A DNA stretch of 8,608 nt from Actinobacteria bacterium UBA2541 (GTDB lineage Bacteria; Actinomycetota; Actinomycetes; Nanopelagicales; Nanopelagicaceae), in NCBI GenBank assembly GCA_002340925.1, contig DDMR01000011.1, positions 1 to 8,608 of the forward strand, written 5' to 3'. Of this stretch, positions 1 to 4,472 are shown one piece after another. Under the pieces are notes generated by a model. It was given only the letters and a program-made list of their open reading frames with translations. It was not told where the DNA came from and made no database searches. Each line of letters opens with the position of its first letter. Within the stretch, counting starts at the first letter, position 1. A program made the translations under genes and the position numbers.

Positions 1-410
1 GCAAGCTTTGCCAAGAGAACCTCACGGGACTCAAGATCAGCAAGCTGCATGATTTCTGCAGTTGTAACGAACTTGCCTTCGTAGATTCCACCCTTAACAA
101 CAAGTAGTGGGTTCTCCTTCTGGAAGTTCTTTAGATTACGAGCTGCATCAATTGGATCTCCCTTGATGAAAGCAAGTGCTGAAGGACCAACAAGTAGATC
201 ATCAGAGATGTCTACGCCGGCGTTCTTAGCTGCAATCTTTGTAAGGGTGTTCTTAACGACGCTGTACTTGGTATCTGAACCAAGGCTGCGACGCAATTCC
301 TTCATCGAAGTCACGGTTAGACCGCGGTATTCGGTTAGGTAGGTTGCGCTAGCTGACTTGAAATCTTCAGTCAGTTCAGCAACTGCTGCTTCTTTTACTG
401 GGCGAGCCAT
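1..410 (-). CDS. rplJ: 50S ribosomal protein L10, N-terminal part (runs off the left edge)
   Basis: L10 forms the base of the ribosomal stalk: it binds 23S rRNA through its N-terminal domain and carries L7/L12 dimers on its C-terminal helix, helping recruit GTPase translation factors. The visible 136 codons begin [17 protein letters not shown] and include the family hallmarks [14 protein letters not shown] (residues about 28-41), [13 protein letters not shown] (48-60) and the [10 protein letters not shown] helix at the truncated end. About 35-40 residues, including the L12-binding helix, lie outside the window. The ATG at 410 is preceded by a clear Shine-Dalgarno AAAGGTGA (416-423, minus strand) five bases away, which fixes the start. 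rplL probably follows beyond the edge. Expression is probably controlled by the L10 leader and attenuator upstream. The identification is secure. Confidence 0.97.
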   Translation of the reverse strand, partial: MARPVKEAAVAELTEDFKSASATYLTEYRGLTVTSMKELRRSLGSDTKYSVVKNTLTKIAAKNAGVDISDDLLVGPSALAFIKGDPIDAARNLKNFQKENPLLVVKGGIYEGKFVTTAEIMQLADLESREVLLAKL

Positions 411-435
411 TCGGTTCACCTTTCGCTAGTTTGAT

Positions 436-464
436 TGGCTATGGACGCTTACGCTCTATAGCCA
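436..464 (-). other. Hairpin in the rplJ 5' untranslated region
   Basis: A perfect 7-bp inverted repeat (TGGCTAT at 436-442, ATAGCCA at 458-464) with a 15-nt loop lies between the attenuator and the rplJ Shine-Dalgarno. No U-tract follows it in the rplJ direction, so it is not a terminator. It may organise the ribosome-loading region or protect the 5' end after processing. The stem is seen directly; any role is inference. Confidence 0.4.
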
Positions 465-490
465 CTTTATTTCCGGTGACCTCAGGCAAT

Positions 491-524
491 AAAAAAATCC
501 GTGACGCGTAAATGCGCACGGATT
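491..524 (-). terminator. Intrinsic terminator/attenuator in the rplJ leader
   Basis: Read on the minus strand, AATCCGTG pairs perfectly with CACGGATT (arms 517-524 and 496-503). A CGC/GCG pair can extend the stem inwards, and the second arm runs straight into a seven-T tract (491-497). This is a textbook rho-independent terminator, but it sits about 80 nt before the rplJ start codon and after the L10 leader. It therefore most likely works as a transcription attenuator. Its loop contains ACGCG, which can pair with CGCGT in the 3' strand of the L10 leader (around 537-541), a possible antitermination switch. A minor alternative is that it only ends antiporter read-through transcripts. Confidence 0.8.
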
Positions 525-532
525 AATGTGAA

Positions 533-592
533 CACCTACGCGGGCTGAGATTCCTCAATTATCTGGTTCTTGCGAACCAGACCTGCGGTCTT
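533..592 (-). promoter_or_regulatory. L10 leader (autoregulatory binding site for the L10-L12 complex)
   Basis: On the minus strand an ACCGCAGGTC segment (580-589) is followed by a perfect 8-bp hairpin capped by a GCAA tetraloop (TCTGGTTC/GAACCAGA, 562-581), a small TGAG/CTCA hairpin, and the closing strand GCCCGCGTAGGTG (from 545 down to 533). This order, with ACC/GGT closing pairs around an irregular kinked stem, matches the known bacterial L10 leader family. In that family the L10(L12)4 complex binds rplJL mRNA and represses its own operon. The element sits between a promoter (606-635) and the attenuator (491-524), as expected for premature termination when free L10 is in excess. The family match comes from remembered motifs, not a covariance-model score. 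Confidence 0.8.
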
Positions 593-605
593 TGGTTATG
601 GGCAA

Positions 606-635
606 AGGCTAAGGGTTTGGAGCCCAAAGGGTCAA
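606..635 (-). promoter_or_regulatory. Probable rplJ(L) promoter
   Basis: Minus-strand TTGACC (630-635) and TAGCCT (606-611) are separated by 18 bp and fit a housekeeping actinobacterial promoter (TTGAC-type -35, TANNNT -10). The predicted start, about 7 bases on, places the whole L10 leader at the 5' end of the transcript. The -35 box lies only 7 bases beyond the antiporter stop codon, so rplJ can be transcribed independently of rplA. Confidence 0.6.
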
Positions 636-642
636 ATCACGC

Positions 643-1782
643 CTATTTAGGTGCCCGGCGCACCAATATTGTGGAGCCGGTAATTGATAGAACAACGGCC
701 AAAAGAACTCCCGTGTATTGAGAACGCGAGATCACTTCTTCAGAGAAAGCCAAGCTACCAAGTACGAATGAGAACTCACCGATCTGGCTAACGCCAACTC
801 CCAATAGCGATTTCTTAACATTTATCTTTCCCCAACGCGCTAACAACATTGTTGGAAAAGTTTTGAGAATTACCATCAAAAAGAGAATTAGCGCCGCAAA
901 AGGCGCTGCATCAACGACTTCGGAAGGTGCGATCAAGGTACCGACAACCACGAAGAAGAGCACAGCGAATAGGTCGCGAAATGGAAGTATCGCTTTTCTT
1001 ACATCTTCAGTGTCGCGACTTTGATTTATAACAAGGCCTGCAACGAACCCCGCAAGTGCCATTGGTATATCAAATACAACTGTTCCGAGTGCGGCAAGAA
1101 CTAACCCGAATGAGACTGAGTAAATCAAGAATAAATCACGATCCCATCGGACAGCCTGTAAAACTCGCGGAAGGATCTTCGAGGCAACTATTGCGATCGC
1201 ACTGAATGCGAATAGCCCACCGATCGAAATAAAGAGTGACTTCTCTGCTGTACCAAATAAGGTAATAATTACTGCCGCAGATGCAACTCCAACGAGATCT
1301 TGTATCAACGACCAACCTAACAGGGCTTCTTCGGTAGAAGTATCAGTGCGGCGACGTGGGCTTCGAGTGATATTTACAATTACTACGCTAGAAGACATCG
1401 CAATAGAGAGCGATAGAAGTAGCGCTCCAAAAATTGGAATACCTAACAGCAGAAACACTGGGGTTCCCACTAGTACTCCAAAACCCATCTGTGCGGGAAC
1501 ACCCCATAAAAGAGATCTTTGTTCTCGGCTAATTTTACGTAGATCTAATTCAATTCCAACTTCGAATAGCAGCAGCACGATCCCGATATCGGCTAGCAGT
1601 GCTAATTGATTGTTATCCGCAACAAATCCAGGAGTAAATGGTGAAACTAAAAGTCCGGTTGCTAAGAAACCAATAACAGATGGCAGTCCTACTTTTCGGG
1701 CGGCAAAACCCATCGTTGCTGCAGCTCCTAGTACTACTCCAATATTCAGGACTAGAGGTGCGGTCTCAACAATGCTTGCCAT
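643..1782 (-). CDS. Cation:proton antiporter, CPA2 family (KefB/KefC-like membrane domain)
   Basis: This 379-residue, strongly hydrophobic protein has about 12-13 predicted membrane helices and no cytoplasmic TrkA/RCK domain, so it is a membrane-core-only CPA2 antiporter. Family landmarks are DIGIVLLLFEVGIELDL (65-81), the unwound-helix segment SIAMSSSVVIV (126-136), GWSLIQDLVGV (156-166) with the ion-site pair Q161-D162, PFRDLFAVLFFVVVGT (267-282) and SQIGEFSFVLGSLA (332-345). In this superfamily a Gln-Asp pair is typical of KefC-like K+/H+ exchangers, while Asp-Asp marks electrogenic Na+/H+ ones. K+ (or Na+) for H+ exchange in pH or osmotic control is thus the best guess, and the ion itself is inferred. 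The start has no convincing Shine-Dalgarno, and a -10 box six bases upstream suggests a leaderless mRNA. The gene sits alone between rplA and rplJ. Confidence 0.9.
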   Translation of the reverse strand: MASIVETAPLVLNIGVVLGAAATMGFAARKVGLPSVIGFLATGLLVSPFTPGFVADNNQLALLADIGIVLLLFEVGIELDLRKISREQRSLLWGVPAQMGFGVLVGTPVFLLLGIPIFGALLLSLSIAMSSSVVIVNITRSPRRRTDTSTEEALLGWSLIQDLVGVASAAVIITLFGTAEKSLFISIGGLFAFSAIAIVASKILPRVLQAVRWDRDLFLIYSVSFGLVLAALGTVVFDIPMALAGFVAGLVINQSRDTEDVRKAILPFRDLFAVLFFVVVGTLIAPSEVVDAAPFAALILFLMVILKTFPTMLLARWGKINVKKSLLGVGVSQIGEFSFVLGSLAFSEEVISRSQYTGVLLAVVLSITGSTILVRRAPK

Positions 1783-1788
1783 GGCTCA

Positions 1789-1819
1789 ACTCTAGAGAAT
1801 TCCGGAATTCTGCGCCCAA
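1789..1819 (-). promoter_or_regulatory. Candidate leaderless promoter for the antiporter gene
   Basis: On the minus strand TAGAGT (1789-1794) matches the actinobacterial TANNNT -10 and ends six bases before the A of the ATG at 1782. Transcription would therefore begin at or next to the start codon. A weak -35 (TTGGGC, 1814-1819) lies 19 bp further up, which is longer than ideal. The spacer is almost filled by a 16-bp perfect palindrome. The absence of a ribosome binding site agrees with leaderless initiation, which is common in actinobacteria. Confidence 0.45.
1796..1811. repeat. 16-bp perfect palindrome, operator candidate
   Basis: AGAATTCCGGAATTCT reads identically on both strands. It lies between the -35 and -10 boxes of the proposed antiporter promoter, where a dimeric repressor would block RNA polymerase. 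A second small palindrome, TCTAGA (1791-1796), adjoins it. The symmetry is seen directly; operator function is inference and no regulator gene is present in the window. Confidence 0.5.
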
Positions 1820-1872
1820 ATTAAAAGTCCGCCTCGCATTGCTTACTAGTACAAATTAAAAATCCGGCTCCC
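1817..1872 (-). repeat. Imperfect direct repeat of the rplA terminator's 3' half
   Basis: Segments 1817-1837 and 1852-1872 match at 18 of 21 positions, and both contain CAAATTAAAA followed by a TCCG core. The right-hand copy is the 3' arm and U-tract of the rplA terminator. The left-hand copy is an unpaired second version nearer the antiporter. This may be a relic of terminator duplication or part of an alternative RNA fold. Confidence 0.55.
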
Positions 1873-1927
1873 GGTGGTGCGAAGGGACTTTAACGAGCAA
1901 GTCCCAAGCCCGCCGAGGCCGGATTTT
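1859..1927 (-). terminator. Complex intrinsic terminator after rplA
   Basis: Twelve bases after the rplA stop, the minus strand forms a 10-bp perfect outer stem (AAAATCCGGC at 1918-1927 with GCCGGATTTT at 1859-1868) ending in a T-rich run. Its large interior contains a second perfect 7-bp hairpin (GGGACTT/AAGTCCC, 1899-1905 and 1884-1890). It should end the secE-nusG-rplK-rplA transcript. The ~50-nt structured interior is much larger than a typical terminator loop. Confidence 0.75.
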
Positions 1928-1938
1928 GAGTAAAGAGT

Positions 1939-2643
1939 TTAGTTAGCTGATGGCTCGCGAACTAGGTTTGGATCTACTTGAATTCCAGGTCCCATAGTTG
2001 TTGAAACAACTGCTTTTGAGATGTAGCGACCCTTTGATGAGTTTGGCTTTGCGCGGTGAACTTCATCGAGAGCGGCTGCATAGTTTTCTGCAAGCTGTGC
2101 TGCAGTAAATGATGACTTACCGATTATGAAGTGAAGGTTTGAGTTCTTATCAATACGGAATTCAATCTTTCCGCCCTTGATGTCGTTAACTGCCTTTGTC
2201 ACATCGGTTGTAACTGTTCCGGTCTTTGGGTTAGGCATAAGTCCGCGAGTTCCAAGAACTTTACCGAGACGACCGACCTTACCCATCAAATCTGGTGTTG
2301 CAACAACTGCATCGAAGTCCAAGCGACCCTTTGAAACTTCTTCAATGAGTTCATCTCCACCGACGATATCTGCACCGGCTGCGCGAGCTTCGTCAGCGCG
2401 CTCTCCGTTTGCGAATACAAGAACGCGAGCAGTCTTTCCTGTGCCGTGTGGCAAGTTAACTGTTCCGCGAATTGCTTGATCGGCCTTCTTTGGATCTACA
2501 CCAAGAACGAGCGCAACTTCAACAGTTGAGTCGTACTTAGTAGTTGTTGTCTCTTTGGCAAGTGTTACTGCCTCAAGCGGTGTGTAAAGGTGTTCTTTCT
2601 TAACCTTCTCTGCTGCCGCTGTATATTTCTTTGAGCGCTTCAT
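1939..2643 (-). CDS. rplA: 50S ribosomal protein L1
   Basis: L1 binds 23S rRNA at the mobile L1 stalk, helps release deacylated tRNA from the E site, and in many bacteria represses translation of its own L11-L1 mRNA. The 234-residue product is full length for the family. It shows [16 protein letters not shown] (41-56), [12 protein letters not shown] (59-70), [15 protein letters not shown] (131-145) and the C-terminal signature [14 protein letters not shown] (174-187). The ATG at 2643 is preceded by GAGGA at a suitable distance. It lies 103 bases downstream of rplK in the same unit, and that gap contains the probable L1 mRNA-binding site. A strong terminator follows. Confidence 0.98.
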   Translation of the reverse strand: MKRSKKYTAAAEKVKKEHLYTPLEAVTLAKETTTTKYDSTVEVALVLGVDPKKADQAIRGTVNLPHGTGKTARVLVFANGERADEARAAGADIVGGDELIEEVSKGRLDFDAVVATPDLMGKVGRLGKVLGTRGLMPNPKTGTVTTDVTKAVNDIKGGKIEFRIDKNSNLHFIIGKSSFTAAQLAENYAAALDEVHRAKPNSSKGRYISKAVVSTTMGPGIQVDPNLVREPSAN

Positions 2644-2682
2644 ATCTTCCTCATTCCTAAGTCTTTCAACTTAGCTAGTGGT

Positions 2683-2714
2683 TGTGGTTAACGAACCAGC
2701 GAGGTTCTCCCACA
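2683..2714 (-). promoter_or_regulatory. Probable L1 mRNA-binding site (23S rRNA mimic) before rplA
   Basis: On the minus strand TGTGG (2710-2714) pairs with CCACA (2683-2687), and inside it GAACC (2703-2707) pairs with GGTTC (2693-2697) around a TCGCT loop. An asymmetric internal loop (GA opposite GTTAA) separates the stems. The GTGGGAG...ACCAC arrangement with an inner stem closely resembles helices 76-77 of 23S rRNA, where L1 binds. L1 is known to repress its operon by binding an mRNA copy of that site. The position, just upstream of rplA rather than rplK, is consistent with feedback on L1 synthesis. The stems are seen directly; L1 binding is inferred by analogy. Confidence 0.6.
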
Positions 2715-2739
2715 TCTACTTCTCACGGTGAGAAGTAGA
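2715..2739. repeat. 12-bp perfect inverted repeat between rplK and rplA
   Basis: TCTACTTCTCAC (2715-2726) and its exact complement (2728-2739) flank a single base, giving a stable hairpin (about 10-11 bp with a short loop) in the mRNA. It starts eight bases after the rplK stop codon and its far arm directly abuts the L1-site stem. No U-tract follows on the minus strand, so it is not an intrinsic terminator. It could stack on the L1 site, protect an upstream message end, or serve as an RNase processing site. Confidence 0.6.
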
Positions 2740-2746
2740 AATTTAG

Positions 2747-3175
2747 TTATCCGACAGTGATACCCATTGAGCGAGCAGTACCGGCGATGATCTTGCTTGC
2801 TGCATCAATGTCATTTGCATTGAGGTCAGCCATCTTCACCTTTGCGATCTCCTGAACCTGGGCCATGGTGATATTTGCAACCTTGGTCTTGTGTGGAACT
2901 GGTGATCCCTTTTCGACGCCAGCAGCCTTCAAGATAAGGCGTGATGCTGGTGGAGTCTTAGTAATAAATGTAAATGAGCGATCTTCGTAGACAGTGATCT
3001 CTACCGGAATGATCTGACCCTTTTGAGATTCAGTGGCAGCGTTGTAAGCCTTCACGAACTCCATGATGTTGACACCATGCTGACCAAGGGCAGGACCTAC
3101 TGGTGGTGCAGGTGTTGCTGCGCCAGCTTGGATCTGCAACTTGATGAATCCGGTTGCCTTCTTCTTTGGTGCCAT
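2747..3175 (-). CDS. rplK: 50S ribosomal protein L11
   Basis: L11 binds the GTPase-associated centre of 23S rRNA with L10 and is needed for RelA-type stringent sensing and for thiopeptide binding. The 142 residues match family length. The N-terminal domain carries the proline-rich segment [19 protein letters not shown] (16-34), and the C-terminal RNA-binding domain carries the signature [16 protein letters not shown] (114-129) followed by GTARSMGI (132-139). The start at 3175 follows AAAGGA at normal spacing. The gene is 53 bases downstream of nusG in the same unit, with no terminator visible between them. Confidence 0.98.
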   Translation of the reverse strand: MAPKKKATGFIKLQIQAGAATPAPPVGPALGQHGVNIMEFVKAYNAATESQKGQIIPVEITVYEDRSFTFITKTPPASRLILKAAGVEKGSPVPHKTKVANITMAQVQEIAKVKMADLNANDIDAASKIIAGTARSMGITVG

Positions 3176-3228
3176 TTTTTTATTCCTTTTCTAGTTTTTG
3201 CGGTAATTAATTCTCTTTTGGATCTTCT

Positions 3229-3978
3229 TTAAATCTTCTGTACTTGTGCAAATGAGAGTTCTACTGGAGTTTCACGTCCGAAGATTGAAACGAGAACCTT
3301 GAGTTTTGCTTGCTCAGGCATGATCTCGGAGATTGATGCAGGAAGCGTTGCAAATGGGCCATCCATAACGGTGACTGATTCACCAACCTCGAAATCAACG
3401 ACGCGGATATCGGCCTTGTCAGATTTCTTAACAGGGCGTGGAGCAAGAATCTTTTCAACATCATCCATGCTTAGTGGGCTTGGGTGGTGAGCGTTTCCAA
3501 CGAAGCCTGTTACGCCTGGTGTATTGCGAACTGCAGACCAAGACTCGTCAGTTAACTCCATGCGAACAAGAACGTAGCCTGGGTAGATATTGCGCTTAAC
3601 CTGCTTGCGCTGGCCGTTCTTGATCTCCATAACTTCTTCTTCAGGTACTTCGATCTGGAAAATGTAATCTTCCATGTGAAGTGAAACTTTGCGGTTGTTG
3701 AGGTTGTCGCGAACCTTCTTCTCATAACCTGCATATGAGTGGATTACGTACCAGTCGCCGATCGCTGCGCGAAGGGTGCGACGGAATTCTGCATTTGGAT
3801 CGTTCTCATCTGATTCAAGATCACCATCTTCATCGCTGGCGAGCGCAAGATCATCAACAGGTGCGTCGGTGAGAATTACGTCCTCAGCGATTTCTGGTGT
3901 AGCAACCTCAGCAACGATCTCGTCGGCATTTGCCGCAAGCGCTGCTTCGAAAGCATCGGGTGTCTGGTTCTCGGTCAT
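3229..3978 (-). CDS. nusG: Transcription termination/antitermination factor NusG
   Basis: NusG binds RNA polymerase across the cleft through its NGN domain and links it to Rho or ribosomal S10 through its KOW domain. The protein has 249 residues, longer than the ~180 of E. coli NusG. Residues 1 to about 72 are an acidic, low-complexity extension rich in Asp, Glu and Ala, of a kind seen in actinobacterial NusG. The NGN domain begins at [16 protein letters not shown] (74-89) and includes the YPGYVLVRM core (132-140) and [10 protein letters not shown] (152-161). The KOW domain runs from about 195 to 249, with [12 protein letters not shown] (199-210). It starts 19 bases after the secE stop with a good Shine-Dalgarno, and secE-nusG-rplK-rplA is the usual order. 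Confidence 0.98.
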   Translation of the reverse strand: MTENQTPDAFEAALAANADEIVAEVATPEIAEDVILTDAPVDDLALASDEDGDLESDENDPNAEFRRTLRAAIGDWYVIHSYAGYEKKVRDNLNNRKVSLHMEDYIFQIEVPEEEVMEIKNGQRKQVKRNIYPGYVLVRMELTDESWSAVRNTPGVTGFVGNAHHPSPLSMDDVEKILAPRPVKKSDKADIRVVDFEVGESVTVMDGPFATLPASISEIMPEQAKLKVLVSIFGRETPVELSFAQVQKI

Positions 3979-3980
3979 TT

Positions 3981-4000
3981 TTATCCCTTGTTATCCCTTA
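3981..4000 (-). repeat. Tandem AAGGGATAA repeat forming the nusG ribosome-binding region
   Basis: Two adjacent 10-base units (TTATCCCTTG and TTATCCCTTA on the plus strand, 9 of 10 identical) cover the whole secE-nusG spacer. Each presents an AAGGGA Shine-Dalgarno-like core on the mRNA. The proximal one is correctly spaced for the nusG ATG at 3978. The distal one overlaps the secE stop codon. Confidence 0.6.
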
Positions 4001-4222
4001 CCCAAATACCCAGAAGACAAGCTTGGTGATTACCAAGTCAAAGATAGAGACGACTGCGATAACGAAAGATACGAAGACCAATACGACTGCGGTGTATGTG
4101 CTTAGTTGTTTACGAGTTGGCCAAACCACCTTGGCAAGCTCGGAGATAACTTGGCGATAGAAAAGGCCAACGCGCGCAAATAGACCGAGCTTCTCGGCAA
4201 CTTGTTCTGTTGACTCTGTCAT
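3998..4222 (-). CDS. secE: Preprotein translocase subunit SecE
   Basis: SecE clamps SecY in the plasma membrane and is essential for Sec-dependent export. The 74-residue form has a soluble N-terminus, the conserved amphipathic segment FYRQVISELAKVVWPTRKQ (21-39, with the invariant W34-P35-T36) and one transmembrane helix (about 43-70). This is the single-helix form typical of most bacteria. A longer start at 4237 (adding MKGTT) is possible, but AAAGGT (4229-4234) lies six bases before the ATG at 4222. The longer start lacks a ribosome binding site and would begin within three bases of that motif, so 4222 is preferred. The tRNA-Trp gene lies just upstream and no terminator separates them. Confidence 0.96.
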   Translation of the reverse strand: MTESTEQVAEKLGLFARVGLFYRQVISELAKVVWPTRKQLSTYTAVVLVFVSFVIAVVSIFDLVITKLVFWVFG

Positions 4223-4274
4223 CGTCGTACCTTTCATTAGGTTAAATACTTCGTAAAACTTTTAAAACTACTTG

Positions 4275-4348
4275 CAGGGCAGGAGGGACTCGAACCCCCA
4301 ACCGGCCGCTTTGGAGACGGCAACTCTAGCCAATTGAGCTACTGCCCT
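4275..4348 (-). tRNA. trpT: tRNA-Trp (anticodon CCA)
   Basis: A 74-base cloverleaf is complete on the minus strand: acceptor AGGGCAG/CTGCCCT, D stem GCTC/GAGT, anticodon stem GCCGT/GCGGC around CTCCAAA (CCA anticodon at 4312-4314), T stem GGGGG/CCCTC with loop TTCGAGT, and discriminator G. The 3' CCA is not encoded, since the genomic bases after the discriminator are CAA, so CCA must be added enzymatically. The position immediately before secE is the conserved actinobacterial arrangement. The 5' flank can form a competing hairpin with the acceptor strand (see findings). Confidence 0.97.
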
Positions 4349-4400
4349 TCGCGAGGGCATGACAAAACCCTAGGGAATTGCAAATCCTCGTGAGCGTTGA

Positions 4401-4430
4401 AGTGTAGAGGGTCAAAGGGGGGTAGGTAAA
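4401..4430 (-). promoter_or_regulatory. Candidate promoter for tRNA-Trp-secE-nusG-rplKA
   Basis: Minus-strand TTTACC (4425-4430) and TACACT (4401-4406) are separated by 18 bp, the same spacing as the rplJ promoter in this window. The implied start lies about 45 bases before the mature tRNA 5' end. A stronger-looking TTGACC at 4410-4415 has no -10 at usable spacing, so this assignment is tentative. Confidence 0.35.
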
Positions 4431-4444
4431 ACTCGCGCTCAATT

Positions 4445-4463
4445 CTGCCCGCGCATAGGGCAG
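4445..4463 (+). repeat. Hairpin just upstream of the aspC start
   Basis: CTGCCC (4445-4450) and GGGCAG (4458-4463) form a 6-bp stem with a 7-nt loop, ending nine bases before the aspC ATG. The same CTGCCC-N6-AGGGCA pattern occurs at the tRNA-Trp 5' end (4342-4359). The structure occupies the place where a Shine-Dalgarno would be expected, so it could affect translation. Function is unknown. Confidence 0.4.
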
Positions 4464-4472
4464 ACTTCGCCT

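Larger units (their letters stand above)
4349..4472. other. Divergent intergenic region between tRNA-Trp and aspC
   Basis: This 124-bp region must hold promoters for both directions. On the minus strand the best candidate is TTTACC-18-TACACT. CCCTAGGG (4368-4375) is a small palindrome holding another possible minus -10 (TAGGGT, 4367-4372) with no good -35. On the plus strand TTGAAG (4397-4402) could be a -35, but no convincing -10 lies at the right distance. A G-rich run (4416-4422) and a short hairpin just before aspC are the only other structures seen. Confidence 0.6.

Noticed and set aside
1346..1795. Plus-strand open frames opposite the antiporter gene
   Set aside because: They lie antisense to a clear membrane protein, have no ribosome binding site, and encode no recognisable family.
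1828..1927. c-di-AMP or other known riboswitch before the antiporter
   Set aside because: Riboswitches often precede ion transporters, but I could not match conserved motifs of a known class to this region, so it is left as unexplained structure.
4223..4237. Longer SecE start adding MKGTT
   Set aside because: The AAAGGT ribosome binding site lies inside that extension and is spaced for the ATG at 4222; the upstream ATG has no ribosome binding site.
4410..4415. TTGACC as a -35 box for the tRNA-Trp operon
   Set aside because: No TANNNT element lies 16-19 bp downstream on the minus strand; the TTTACC/TACACT pair fits better.
4364..4472. T-box riboswitch between tRNA-Trp and aspC
   Set aside because: No T-box sequence, specifier loop or terminator is present; only a short hairpin is seen.
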